A DNA stretch of 40,562 bases from an uncultured Prevotella sp. (GTDB lineage Bacteria > Bacteroidota > Bacteroidia > Bacteroidales > Bacteroidaceae), in contig CAMHPC010000006.1 of NCBI GenBank assembly GCA_946186945.1, forward strand, positions 1 through 40,562. Reading direction: 5' to 3'. Positions 23,773-31,874 of the stretch are shown here, piece by piece. Position 1 is the stretch's first letter, and each line of letters starts with the position of its first letter. The translations under genes and the position numbers were made by a program. The notes beneath the pieces were generated by a model that searched no databases, was not told the DNA's origin, and was given only the letters and a program-made list of their open reading frames with translations.

Positions 23773-24855
23773 ATGGCAGAACAAGAAGTAAAACTGATGA
23801 AAGGCAATGAGGCGATAGCCCATGCTGCCATTCGCTGTGGCTGTGATGGATATTTCGGATATCCCATTACTCCGCAGAGTGAAGTGATTGAGACTTTGGC
23901 AGAACTGAAACCCTGGGAAACCACTGGTATGGTGGTGGTGCAGGCTGAGAGTGAGGTGGCTGCCATAAATATGGTGTATGGTGCCGCCGGCACTGGCAAA
24001 AGGGCTATGACCTCCTCGTCAAGTCCGGGCATAGCACTCAAACAAGAGGGTATAGCATATATGGCTGGTGCCGAACTGCCAGGACTGATCGTCAATGTAC
24101 AGCGTGGAGGTCCCGGACTGGGCACTATACAACCCTCGCAGAGTGACTATTTCCAGGCTACACGCGGCGGTGGCAACGGCGACTACTATGTGCTGGTGCT
24201 CGCTCCCTCGTCTGTACAGGAGATGGCAGACTTCGTGGACCTGGCATTCAACCTGGCATTCAAATACCGCATACCTGCCATGATACTCAGCGATGGTGTC
24301 ATCGGACAGATGATGGAGAAGGTGGTGCTGCCACCATTCAAGCCTCGCCGCACCGACGAAGAGGTGATAAAGGAATGTCCCTGGGCTTCGAATGGCAAAC
24401 CAGGCAGCCGACAACGCAACGTCATCACTTCGCTCGAACTGAAACCGGAAATCATGGAACAGCGAAACATACACCTGCAGGAGAAATACCAGACCATACG
24501 CGAAAACGAGGTGAGGTATGAGACTATGCAACTGGAGGACGCTGACTATATGATAGTGTCGTTCGGCTCGGCTGCACGTATATCCGAGAAGGCCATCGAA
24601 CTGGCTCGCGAAGAGGGTATAAAAGTGGGACTGTTCAGACCCATCACACTGTGGCCCTTCCCCACAAAGCAGATAGCCGAGGCTGCCAAGGGAAAGAAGG
24701 GCGTGCTCGTGGCAGAAATCAACGCCGGTCAGATGGTGGAGGATGTTCGCCTCTCTATCAATGGCGCACTGCCAGTGGAATACTTCGGACGCCTGGGTGG
24801 CATCGTGCCCGACCCAGAAGAGATAGTTCAGGCACTGAAAAATAAATTGATGTAA
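23773..24855 (+). CDS. 2-oxoacid:ferredoxin oxidoreductase, alpha subunit (VorB/KorA type)
   Basis: 360 residues. It begins with the pyrimidine-binding/domain I region (KGNEAIAHAAIRCGCDGYFGYPITPQSEV) and continues with TSSSSPGIALKQEGIAYMAGAELP and NVQRGGPGLGT. The C-terminal part (VGLFRPITLWPFP, VAEINAGQMVEDV) is the usual domain II. With the beta, gamma and delta subunits it forms a heterotetramer that decarboxylates a 2-oxoacid to the acyl-CoA, reducing ferredoxin. Closest in form to the VorB branch (branched-chain 2-oxoacids), but 2-oxoglutarate activity cannot be excluded from sequence. Confidence 0.9.
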   Translation: MAEQEVKLMKGNEAIAHAAIRCGCDGYFGYPITPQSEVIETLAELKPWETTGMVVVQAESEVAAINMVYGAAGTGKRAMTSSSSPGIALKQEGIAYMAGAELPGLIVNVQRGGPGLGTIQPSQSDYFQATRGGGNGDYYVLVLAPSSVQEMADFVDLAFNLAFKYRIPAMILSDGVIGQMMEKVVLPPFKPRRTDEEVIKECPWASNGKPGSRQRNVITSLELKPEIMEQRNIHLQEKYQTIRENEVRYETMQLEDADYMIVSFGSAARISEKAIELAREEGIKVGLFRPITLWPFPTKQIAEAAKGKKGVLVAEINAGQMVEDVRLSINGALPVEYFGRLGGIVPDPEEIVQALKNKLM

Positions 24856-24857
24856 TC

Positions 24858-25628
24858 ATGGACACAAACAATATCATCAGCCCGGAGAACCTGGTTTATC
24901 AGAAACCTGCTCTCCTCAATGATAACCCCATGCACTATTGCCCCGGATGCTCGCACGGTGTGGTACATAAGCTCATAGCAGAGGTGATAGAGGAAATGGG
25001 TATGCAAGAGAAAAGTGTGGGCGTGTCGCCAGTAGGTTGCGCCGTCTTCGCATACAACTATATCGACATTGACTGGCACGAGGCTGCCCACGGCCGTGCA
25101 CCCGCCGTGGCCACAGGCATCAAGCGCATGTGGCCCGACCGCCTGGTGTTCACCTACCAGGGCGACGGTGACCTGGCATGTATCGGTACGTGTGAGACCA
25201 TTCATGCACTAAACCGTGGCGAGAACATCGTCATCATCTTCATCAACAATGCCATCTATGGCATGACGGGCGGACAGATGGCTCCCACCACACTGCTCGG
25301 ACAGAAGACCTCTACCTGTCCCTACGGTCGTCAGGCCGACATCCACGGATATCCCCTGAAGATGACGGAGATAGCAGCCCAACTGCAGGGCACATGCTAT
25401 GTCACACGCCAGAGCGTGGAGACCGTGGCAGCCATAAGAAAGGCAAAGAAGGCACTGCGCAAGGCTTTCGACGCCAGCATGGCAGGCAAGGGTTCCTCAC
25501 TCGTGGAGTTTGTCAGCACCTGCAACAGCGGTTGGAAACTCACTCCCAGAAAGGCTAACGAATGGATGACGGAGAACATGTTCCCCTTCTATCCCAAAGG
25601 CGACCTCAAAGATACCACAAACCTCTAA
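24858..25628 (+). CDS. 2-oxoacid:ferredoxin oxidoreductase, beta subunit (TPP-binding)
   Basis: 256 residues. TPP and Mg2+ are bound through the GDGD motif (YQGDGDLACIG) and the following NNAIYGMTGGQ. The early CPGCSHG motif and PVGCAVFAYNY carry cysteines typical of short-form OFORs. It forms the catalytic centre with the alpha subunit, whose gene ends 2 nt before. Confidence 0.93.
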   Translation: MDTNNIISPENLVYQKPALLNDNPMHYCPGCSHGVVHKLIAEVIEEMGMQEKSVGVSPVGCAVFAYNYIDIDWHEAAHGRAPAVATGIKRMWPDRLVFTYQGDGDLACIGTCETIHALNRGENIVIIFINNAIYGMTGGQMAPTTLLGQKTSTCPYGRQADIHGYPLKMTEIAAQLQGTCYVTRQSVETVAAIRKAKKALRKAFDASMAGKGSSLVEFVSTCNSGWKLTPRKANEWMTENMFPFYPKGDLKDTTNL

Positions 25629-25640
25629 CAAGACATCACT

Positions 25641-26183
25641 ATGAAAGCAGAAATCATTATATCGGGATTCGGCGGACAGGGTGTGCTCTCTATGGGAAAA
25701 ATCCTGGCCTACTCGGCTCTTATGGAGGACAAGGAAGTGACATGGATGCCCGCCTACGGACCAGAACAGCGCGGTGGTACTGCTAATGTCACTGTCATCA
25801 TCAGCGACACACGCATCTCTTCGCCCATTCTCAGCAAGTATGACATAGCCATCGTGCTCAACCAGCCCTCACTCGACAAGTTCGAGCCCCGCGTGAAACC
25901 CGGTGGCATTCTCATATACGACAACTACGGCATCATCAATCCTCCCACACGCACGGATATTCAGGTGTACAGCATCAATGCCATGGACAAGGCGGCAGAG
26001 ATGAAGAATGCCAAGATATTCAACATGATAGTGCTGGGCGGACTGCTCAAGGTGTGCCCTGTGGTGACTACCGACGGACTGGAGAAGGCTCTCTATAAGA
26101 CCCTGCCGGAGCGCCACCACGGACTCATCCCGCTAAACATGCAGGCCGTGGAGGCCGGCATGCAGATCATGGAAAAGAAGTAA
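25641..26183 (+). CDS. 2-oxoacid:ferredoxin oxidoreductase, gamma subunit
   Basis: 180 residues starting with the domain III motif ISGFGGQGVLSMGKILA, which helps bind CoA. WMPAYGPEQRGGTANVTVIIS and LNQPSLDKFEPRVKPGG follow, all typical of the gamma subunit. It is the last gene of the four-gene operon; a perfect 11-bp hairpin lies 41 nt after the stop. Confidence 0.93.
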   Translation: MKAEIIISGFGGQGVLSMGKILAYSALMEDKEVTWMPAYGPEQRGGTANVTVIISDTRISSPILSKYDIAIVLNQPSLDKFEPRVKPGGILIYDNYGIINPPTRTDIQVYSINAMDKAAEMKNAKIFNMIVLGGLLKVCPVVTTDGLEKALYKTLPERHHGLIPLNMQAVEAGMQIMEKK

Positions 26184-26223
26184 CATCCTCGTTACTCATA
26201 CATTTTTTTATTCCATGATACCC

Positions 26224-26253
26224 GCTCCCCTTGCACTTATTGGCAAGGGGAGC
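26224..26253 (+). terminator. Terminator hairpin after the oxidoreductase operon
   Basis: GCTCCCCTTGC pairs perfectly with GCAAGGGGAGC (11 bp) around an 8-nt loop. No long T run follows (ATCCTTAACAATTT). It separates the oxidoreductase operon from the kinase genes. Confidence 0.75.
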
Positions 26254-26285
26254 ATCCTTAACAATTTAAACACGAACAAGCACAG

Positions 26286-26921
26286 ATGCACATAGCCATA
26301 GCAGGAAACATAGGCAGCGGAAAGACAACTCTGACCAACCGTCTGGCACAGCACTACGGATGGGTGCCTCAGTTTGAGACGGTGGAGCAGAACCCATATC
26401 TCGAAGACTATTACCACGACATGAAGAGGTGGTCGTTCGCTCTCGAGGTGTTCTTCCTGAAACAGAGGTTCAGAGACATGCTGCAGATAGCACGCACACA
26501 GCAGACGGTGATACAAGACCGCAGCATATACGAAGGGGTGTATGTCTTCGCAGCCAACAATTTCGATATGGGCAATATGAGTGAGCGCGACTTTGAGACG
26601 TACATGCAACTCTTCCAGGCTATGGTGGCTGTGATGAAATGGCCGGAACTGATGATTTATCTCCGTGCCTCCGTGCCGCACCTGGTGAGCAATATCCAGA
26701 AGCGCGGACGTGAATACGAACAGACCATCCCTCTCGACTATCTCACCAAACTCAATAAGCGCTACGAGGACTTCATCTTCAACAAGTACAAGGGCGACGT
26801 GCTGGTGGTGGACGTGGATGATATCGACTTCCAACACCATCCCGAACATTTCAGACAAATCACTGACAAGATAGACGCACGACTCTACGGACTATTCAGC
26901 AACGATACCTTTACTAAATAA
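26286..26921 (+). CDS. Deoxynucleoside kinase, first of a tandem pair
   Basis: 211 residues. It opens MHIAIAGNIGSGKTTLTNRL, with the P-loop at 7-15. The dNK features QDRSIYEGVYVFA and YLRASVPHLVSNIQKRGREYEQTIPLDYL (the lid, with Arg residues) are present. It phosphorylates deoxynucleosides at the 5' position for salvage. Specificity (dA, dG or dC) cannot be read from the sequence. The next gene, 12 nt downstream, is a paralogue, and the pair resembles the heterodimeric dGK/dAK partners known in some bacteria. Confidence 0.93.
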   Translation: MHIAIAGNIGSGKTTLTNRLAQHYGWVPQFETVEQNPYLEDYYHDMKRWSFALEVFFLKQRFRDMLQIARTQQTVIQDRSIYEGVYVFAANNFDMGNMSERDFETYMQLFQAMVAVMKWPELMIYLRASVPHLVSNIQKRGREYEQTIPLDYLTKLNKRYEDFIFNKYKGDVLVVDVDDIDFQHHPEHFRQITDKIDARLYGLFSNDTFTK

Positions 26922-26933
26922 TATATTATCATT

Positions 26934-27554
26934 ATGCATATAGCAGTAGCAGGAAACATTGGCAGCGGAAAAACTACACTCACTAAAATGCTCGCACGGC
27001 ACTATGGGTGGACACCACGATTCGAACCAGTAGACAACAACCCCTATCTGGCAGACTTCTACGCAGATATGGAGAGATGGTCGTTCAACCTCCAGATTTA
27101 TTTCCTTAACAAACGCTTCCGTGAGGTGGTGGAGATATCCAAGTCTGACGATTATATCATTCAAGACCGTACCATCTTCGAGGATGCCTGTATCTTCGCA
27201 CCAAACCTGCACGACCAGGGCAAGATGAGCGACCGCGACTTCGACAACTATACCGACCTGTTCCAACTCATGATGTCGCTGGTGAAACTGCCCGACCTCA
27301 TGATATATATCCGCTCGTCGGTGCCCAACCTCGTGGCGCAGATAGCCAAGCGCGGACGCGAGTATGAGCAGTCTATCCGCATCGACTATCTCGAAGGTCT
27401 CAACCGCCGCTACGAGGAATGGATAGAAGGGTTTGAGGGAAAACTGCTGGTGGTGGATGGCGACAACGTGAAGTTTGAAAGCAACCCCGCTGATTTCCAG
27501 AAGATTACTGATGGTATAGACGCCCGCCTGTATGGACTCTTCCCTGAAATGTAA
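26934..27554 (+). CDS. Deoxynucleoside kinase, second of a tandem pair
   Basis: 206 residues with the same layout as the upstream kinase: AGNIGSGKTTLTKML, then QDRTIFEDACIFA (DRT instead of DRS), YIRSSVPNLVAQIAKRGREYEQ, and a conserved end (ITDGIDARLYGLFPEM). Clear homology over the full length suggests an ancient tandem duplication. Different active-site residues may give the two different nucleoside preferences or a heterodimer. The last 23 nt overlap the next gene. Confidence 0.93.
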   Translation: MHIAVAGNIGSGKTTLTKMLARHYGWTPRFEPVDNNPYLADFYADMERWSFNLQIYFLNKRFREVVEISKSDDYIIQDRTIFEDACIFAPNLHDQGKMSDRDFDNYTDLFQLMMSLVKLPDLMIYIRSSVPNLVAQIAKRGREYEQSIRIDYLEGLNRRYEEWIEGFEGKLLVVDGDNVKFESNPADFQKITDGIDARLYGLFPEM

Positions 27555-28233
27555 GGCTGACATCAAGACCATCGTCTTCGATGCCGACGATACGCTGTGG
27601 GACTGCCAGTCGCATTTCGAGGATGTGACCGACAGTTGCTGTGAACTCCTGCGCCCATACGCCGATGCGGCTGCGGTGAGGGCTTCGCTCTTCCGTACCG
27701 AGGAGGCCAACATGCCCGACTACGGTTATGGCACCAAGGCATTCACCCTCTCGCTGGTGGAGAACGCCATACGTGTGAGTGGCAACCGCATAGGCGGCGA
27801 TGAGGTGAGGCAGTTGCTCGACATGGGCAGGCAACTGCTGCACATGCCTGCCACTCCGCTGCCAGGGGTGGTGGACACGCTACAGCGGCTCTCTGAGCAT
27901 TACACGCTCTTCCTCTTCACCAAGGGTGAATTGCTCGACCAGCAGAACAAGCTGCGCCGCTCGCACCTCAAACGTTTCTTCCGCGATGTGAGGATAGTGA
28001 GCGACAAGACTGTGAGAGAGTATGAACGCTCTGGCTTCTTCGCCCGTCCTGACCAGACACTGATGGTGGGCAACTCCTTCAAGAGCGACATACAGCCCGC
28101 ACTCACCATAGGAGCGTGGGCTGCATATATTCCTTTCTATGTCACCTGGCAATTGGAGCAGACTGCCACTTTCCAGCATCCGCGTCTCTACCATCTCAAA
28201 CACTTCGGACAGTTGACCGACCTGTTGTTGTGA
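27532..28233 (+). CDS. HAD-superfamily hydrolase (YjjG-like)
   Basis: 233 residues. The HAD nucleophile motif is FDADDTLWD, with Asp17 and Asp19. Motif II is LFLFTKG and the acidic motif IV is MVGNSFKSDIQPA, with a helical cap in between. Proteins of this type dephosphorylate small phosphates, and YjjG is a nucleotidase. The start ATG at 27532 lies inside the upstream kinase gene (23-nt overlap), so co-translation and a role in nucleotide pool balance are plausible. It converges with the zinc-ribbon gene, leaving only 4 nt between stops. Confidence 0.85.
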   Translation: MDSSLKCKADIKTIVFDADDTLWDCQSHFEDVTDSCCELLRPYADAAAVRASLFRTEEANMPDYGYGTKAFTLSLVENAIRVSGNRIGGDEVRQLLDMGRQLLHMPATPLPGVVDTLQRLSEHYTLFLFTKGELLDQQNKLRRSHLKRFFRDVRIVSDKTVREYERSGFFARPDQTLMVGNSFKSDIQPALTIGAWAAYIPFYVTWQLEQTATFQHPRLYHLKHFGQLTDLLL

Positions 28234-28237
28234 CCTC

Positions 28238-28651
28238 TTACTTTTTCTTGTCCTTCTTGTTCTTCTTCTTGTTCTTCTTCTTGTCCTTTTTCTTGTCTTT
28301 CTTCTTGTCCTTCTTCTGTTCTGCCTCCAGGTCTTGAGCCTGTTTCCATACAGCGTACTCCGAGTCGAGAGTTTTCTGGTATTTCATGTTGTCGGCACGT
28401 TTCAGAAAGGCGAAGGTGCCTATCAGCACAAAGATGATGAGCGAGAAGATGGCAGGCTTCCACAGCTTTGGCCGTTTCAGTTTCTTGCCTGTCTCGGCGT
28501 ATGACTTGCCGCATACCGGACATACCGCGGCGCCTCGCTGGCGCAGTGTGCCACAGTGCTCGCAGTAGTGCACATCCGTGAGTTGTGCTCCACAGCGCTC
28601 GCAGTAGTCCACATCACCGTGGTTGTGATGGTTGCAGTATGGGCATTTCAT
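28238..28651 (-). CDS. Double zinc-ribbon single-pass membrane protein with Lys/Asp tail
   Basis: 137 residues. Two zinc-ribbon motifs lie at the N-terminus: C3, C6, C17, C20 and C30, C33, C44, C47. One membrane helix follows at about 66-83 (PAIFSLIIFVLIGTFAFL). The C-terminal ~25 residues are repeats of KKDK and KKNK, a low-complexity basic tail. It is the last gene of a three-gene minus-strand cluster led by an SPFH-domain protein (gap to its neighbour 12 nt). Function unknown. Confidence 0.75.
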   Translation of the reverse strand: MKCPYCNHHNHGDVDYCERCGAQLTDVHYCEHCGTLRQRGAAVCPVCGKSYAETGKKLKRPKLWKPAIFSLIIFVLIGTFAFLKRADNMKYQKTLDSEYAVWKQAQDLEAEQKKDKKKDKKKDKKKNKKKNKKDKKK

Positions 28652-28663
28652 GGTTTTACGATG

Positions 28664-29725
28664 TTATTGCTGTTGTTGCAGAAACAGGTTGGCACCTGCA
28701 TCACGTATCTTCTCGCTGGCAGACAGTATGTTATGCCTCCTCACCAGATAAACTATCAGAGCTGCTGCGAAGGCCACGGCACCAACTATGAGTACCGGCG
28801 AGCCCGCCTGCACCTTGGCCACCAGCATTATTATGCCTATGATAGCCACTATGAGTGTTGACCACATGCTCCAGTTGTATTTGTTTATCTCGTGCTTCTC
28901 CTCCATGTTGACCGGTGCGCTCAGGTCGCGCCTCTGCCCCAGTCCGTCCATGATGAAGTGGTGTCTCTCGTCGCGGTAGTTGTAGTATATGAACCAGAAG
29001 GGCACGAGCACCAGTCGGCCGTCGCTGTTAGGCGTGTAGCTCATCGTGTATTGAATGCCGTCCACGTCGCTGCCAGCGGCTCTGTGCACGCCTTCGTCCA
29101 CCTGGCGCTGCAGTTCCTGCTCACCCATGTGGCTCCACACCGCCAGTTTCTCTACGTTCACCTCCACGGTCATGAAGTCGTCAGTCTCCTGGGCAAACAC
29201 ATCGGGCGAGAAGTATTGTGCGTTGCTATGGTCGAACTCCATCAGTTTTGCAAACTCACGCAGTTCCTTGGGCACTTCCTCGCCCTCGTATGCCAGGCAC
29301 ATAAATGAGTATGTGCCGTTGGCATTGCCGTTCACATATCTGCGGCGTGTCTTCGTTTCGTTGTTCTCCTGATATTTCTCTTCCACGTGTCCGTTCCACG
29401 ATGCGGTGTAGTTGCCATCATACAGAAACATGGGCAGGAAAGCCTTGAACACGTCTTCAGTGCGCATATATGTGAATATGTCGGTAGGCACGTATTTGCG
29501 CTTCACAAGAGCCTGCAGCAGGTTCTTGCCGAAGTCGTAGTCGGCGGTCTTGAAGGGGATGATAAACTCCGGCTGTGGCATGTCGCGCTTCACGGCGTAT
29601 GCCTCGGGGTTTTGCAGTGTGGAGTGACAGTAGGGGCACTCCAGAGTCTGCCTGAAGCGGTTGAACTGCGATATGTTTGCTCCGCAGTTCGGGCATTTCA
29701 CTTGTTGTAGTTCTATTGTCGGCAT
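28664..29725 (-). CDS. Zinc-ribbon membrane protein
   Basis: 353 residues. A zinc ribbon is at the N-terminus (C11, C14, C30, C33 in KCPNCGANIS and LECPYCHSTL). A long soluble region follows with FIIPFKTADYDFGKNLLQAL and TNSDGRLVLVPFWFIYYNY-like stretches. Two membrane helices lie near the C-terminus (STLIVAIIGIIMLVAKV and PVLIVGAVAFAAALIVYLV). Such proteins are found beside SPFH/virion-core-like proteins in many bacteria. It is spaced 5 nt from the SPFH gene and 12 nt from the next zinc-ribbon gene, so the three are likely one unit. Confidence 0.75.
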   Translation of the reverse strand: MPTIELQQVKCPNCGANISQFNRFRQTLECPYCHSTLQNPEAYAVKRDMPQPEFIIPFKTADYDFGKNLLQALVKRKYVPTDIFTYMRTEDVFKAFLPMFLYDGNYTASWNGHVEEKYQENNETKTRRRYVNGNANGTYSFMCLAYEGEEVPKELREFAKLMEFDHSNAQYFSPDVFAQETDDFMTVEVNVEKLAVWSHMGEQELQRQVDEGVHRAAGSDVDGIQYTMSYTPNSDGRLVLVPFWFIYYNYRDERHHFIMDGLGQRRDLSAPVNMEEKHEINKYNWSMWSTLIVAIIGIIMLVAKVQAGSPVLIVGAVAFAAALIVYLVRRHNILSASEKIRDAGANLFLQQQQ

Positions 29726-29730
29726 GGCTG

Positions 29731-30993
29731 TTACATCATTTTACTTAGTATCTCCTTTTTCACGGCATCATATTCAGCCTGTTCTATCAGTCCTGCATCG
29801 AGCATCTGCTTCAGCTTGCTCAGGCGAGCCATCGGGTCGTCGGCGGCAGGTGCTGCAGGAGCCTGCTGCTGTTGGTAGCCCTGCGGCGGCATCTGCTGCT
29901 GCGGATAGCCTTGCTGCTGGTATCCCTGCTGCTGTGGATAACCTTGTGGCGGCATCTGCTGCTGCGGATATCCTTGCTGCTGGTATTCCTGTTGTTGCGG
30001 ATAACCCTGTGGCGGCATCTGTTGCTGCGGATAACCTTGTTGCTGTTGTTGCATGCCGTTGAACACGTTTTGTGCCATCTGACCGAAGGCGCCGCCTGCT
30101 GCCATGCCCATGCCCAGTCCCATGCCGGCACCCATCATGCTGCCCGTGGCGCCGTCACCTTCCTGGTGACTCACGCCGTGTGCCAAGTCGCTCATTATCT
30201 CCATGCCTTTTATCGTTTGATATTTGTCTCCCATCAGGTCATACTCGCGCTTCTTGGCGTATGCCTCCTCCAGTTTCTGGCGGTTCGGGTCGTCCTCGGG
30301 TATGTCCATTGCAGAGAGAGTGAATGTGTCGAGGGCTATGCCGTACTGTCCCATCACCTCGCGGATGGTAGGAGTGAGTTCCTCGGCAAAGGTGTCCAGT
30401 TCGCTGCACACGCCCAGCAGTTCCTCATCCTTCTGCTTCAGTTCCTTGGCGATGGTAGACTTGATTTTCTGCTGAAATTCATTTGCGAAATAGCGCTCCA
30501 CGTCGCCGGGTTCAAACTTGCTGATGTTGCTGCCCAGCAGGGTGGTTATCACCCTGATGCTGTCGTCTATGTGTATCTTGTACGAACCGCGGGCCTTGAT
30601 GGATGTGGCGATGCCCTGCACCGGGTCGCGCAGTTGTATGGGTGAGTTGGTGCCCCATAGCAGTTCCATAGTCGAGGCCTTGCGCACGAAGTATACGAAG
30701 CAGTTGAATGTGCTGATGCCGCCGCTGAGCATGTTGCGCAGACGTGAGAGGAACACATAGTTCTCGGTCTTCAGCACATAGCGTCCGTTTTGGAATACGC
30801 TCACCACTTCGCCGTTTTTCACGAACACGGCCTCTTCACCAGGGTTCACGGTGAGCACCGAATGTGTGTTGAAGTCCTCTTCCGGTTGTTTCCATATCAG
30901 CACATTGGCAGGAGAGGTGTTCTTCAGCGACTCGAGTATGTGCTTCTTGCCGCCTTGATAATTCGATTCGTTAGGATTTCTAAACAGTCCCAT
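29731..30993 (-). CDS. SPFH (band 7)-domain protein with SHOCT tail
   Basis: 420 residues. The SPFH core is about residues 20-250: VLTVNPGEEAVFVKNGEVV, LWGTNSPIQLRDPVQGIATS, then a helical part (IAKELKQKDEELLGVC). No N-terminal membrane helix is seen, which is the YdjI/virion-core type. A Gly-rich part (MGAGMGLGMGMAAGG) and a Gln/Pro/Gly/Tyr repeat region follow. The C-terminal ~30 residues form a SHOCT motif (LKQMLDAGLIEQAEYDAVKKEIL). The repeat is encoded by 63-bp DNA units. With the two zinc-ribbon membrane proteins it may form a membrane-associated complex; related clusters have been linked to envelope stress. Confidence 0.85.
   Translation of the reverse strand: MGLFRNPNESNYQGGKKHILESLKNTSPANVLIWKQPEEDFNTHSVLTVNPGEEAVFVKNGEVVSVFQNGRYVLKTENYVFLSRLRNMLSGGISTFNCFVYFVRKASTMELLWGTNSPIQLRDPVQGIATSIKARGSYKIHIDDSIRVITTLLGSNISKFEPGDVERYFANEFQQKIKSTIAKELKQKDEELLGVCSELDTFAEELTPTIREVMGQYGIALDTFTLSAMDIPEDDPNRQKLEEAYAKKREYDLMGDKYQTIKGMEIMSDLAHGVSHQEGDGATGSMMGAGMGLGMGMAAGGAFGQMAQNVFNGMQQQQQGYPQQQMPPQGYPQQQEYQQQGYPQQQMPPQGYPQQQGYQQQGYPQQQMPPQGYQQQQAPAAPAADDPMARLSKLKQMLDAGLIEQAEYDAVKKEILSKMM
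29885..30045 (-). repeat. 63-bp in-frame tandem repeat in the SPFH gene
   Basis: The word GGCGGCATCTG recurs at 29885, 29948 and 30011, a period of 63 bp. Each unit encodes 21 residues of Gln/Pro/Tyr-rich sequence such as GYPQQQMPPQ. As 63 is a multiple of three, changes in copy number keep the frame, so length may vary between strains. Confidence 0.8.
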
Positions 30994-31037
30994 TCTATCT
31001 TATCATTATTGTTAATACTCAATTTCCAAAATCGAAG

Positions 31038-31045
31038 CAAATTTA
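31038..31045 (-). promoter_or_regulatory. Putative -7 element for the SPFH operon
   Basis: TAAATTTG on the minus strand, 45 nt before the SPFH start codon. No good -33 element lies 19-21 nt upstream. Confidence 0.3.
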
Positions 31046-31140
31046 TATAAAAATGATGAATTAAAGGATTATTTGAATAAAGAAAATGTTTATATGATAT
31101 TTTTGTCAGGCCAGTAGGTCTGTTTTTGGGAATAAATAGG

Positions 31141-31148
31141 TACATTTG
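31141..31148 (+). promoter_or_regulatory. Putative -7 element for the FNT-like gene
   Basis: TACATTTG ends 25 nt before the ATG at 31174. The nearest TTTG is only 12 nt upstream, so the -33 element is unclear. Confidence 0.35.
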
Positions 31149-31173
31149 CCAAAATTTTTCTTTCAACATTTCA

Positions 31174-31746
31174 ATGGTTACTATTTTTCAGCGTAGCATA
31201 CTGGCAGGCATAAGTATCGGACTGGGTGGACTGATTTTCGTGAAACAGGGTGGGGTGGTAGGTGCCGTGATGTTCGCTTTCGGATTGCTCACGGTGCTCT
31301 ATTATAAACTGCCGCTTTATACTGGCACGGCAGGATTTGTCAATCCCAAGGTGGGCAGGGAGTGGGTCAATATGGTGGTCATCCTGCTCGGCAATATCCT
31401 GGGCTGTTGGCTGCTTTCGCTCATAGTGCCTAAGGAGGTGAATGCCGAGGCAATCATCCAGTCGAGGATTGATACCGGCTATTTGCAGTCTTTTCTCAAT
31501 GCCATAGGTTGTGGCGTCATCATGACTCTCGTGGTCAAGGCGGGTAGGGAGAAGAATTACCTCCTCACCATTTTCGGTATTCCCCTGTTCATACTCTGTG
31601 GCTTCTACCACTCCATAGCCGATGCCTTCTACATGTGTATCGTCACACCTGCGTTGTTGCCCTCATATCTGCTCATCTATCTGTTTATCGTACTGGGCAA
31701 TTTCGTGGGTTGCAACGTTCCCCGCCTATTCCGCTATTCAGAGTGA
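31174..31746 (+). CDS. Short formate/nitrite transporter (FNT)-like protein
   Basis: 190 residues from the ATG at 31174, chosen because the region before it holds the probable promoter. Hydrophobic segments and phrases such as SILAGISIGLGGLIFV, KLPLYTGTAGF, ILLGNILGCWLLSL and LIYLFIVLGNFVGCNV follow the FNT pattern. Family members usually have about 260-280 residues and six helices. This one is shorter, perhaps because of reduced loops, so its channel function is uncertain. It stands alone and ends before a strong hairpin. Confidence 0.65.
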   Translation: MVTIFQRSILAGISIGLGGLIFVKQGGVVGAVMFAFGLLTVLYYKLPLYTGTAGFVNPKVGREWVNMVVILLGNILGCWLLSLIVPKEVNAEAIIQSRIDTGYLQSFLNAIGCGVIMTLVVKAGREKNYLLTIFGIPLFILCGFYHSIADAFYMCIVTPALLPSYLLIYLFIVLGNFVGCNVPRLFRYSE

Positions 31747-31796
31747 CGTAAAGTAGGCAGAACATATACAACTAACCTACACTATATGTAAACCCA

Positions 31797-31843
31797 GTGT
31801 GCCACCTCTACCCATGGCTAAGACTTAGGTGGAGGTGGCACAC
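31797..31843 (+). terminator. 12-bp hairpin between convergent genes
   Basis: GTGTGCCACCTC pairs perfectly with GAGGTGGCACAC. The 23-nt loop contains a smaller CTAAG/CTTAG stem. It lies between two convergent stops and is followed by GCCCTTTT on the plus strand, so it can serve both directions. Confidence 0.75.
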
Positions 31844-31874
31844 GCTAAATGCCCTTTTAGGACAAGTGTATGGC

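Noticed and set aside
28238..28330. Possible simple-repeat or assembly artefact in the TTCTTCTTGTCC run
   Set aside because: It stays in frame with the zinc-ribbon gene and encodes a regular KKDK/KKNK tail, so it is treated as coding.
29885..30045. CRISPR-like array suggested by the 63-bp periodicity
   Set aside because: Units are contiguous, in frame and encode Gln/Pro repeats; there are no unique spacers.
29872..30645. 257-codon plus-strand frame across the SPFH gene
   Set aside because: It reads the complement of the Gln/Pro repeats and the SPFH domain; Leu repeats here are a shadow, not a transmembrane protein.
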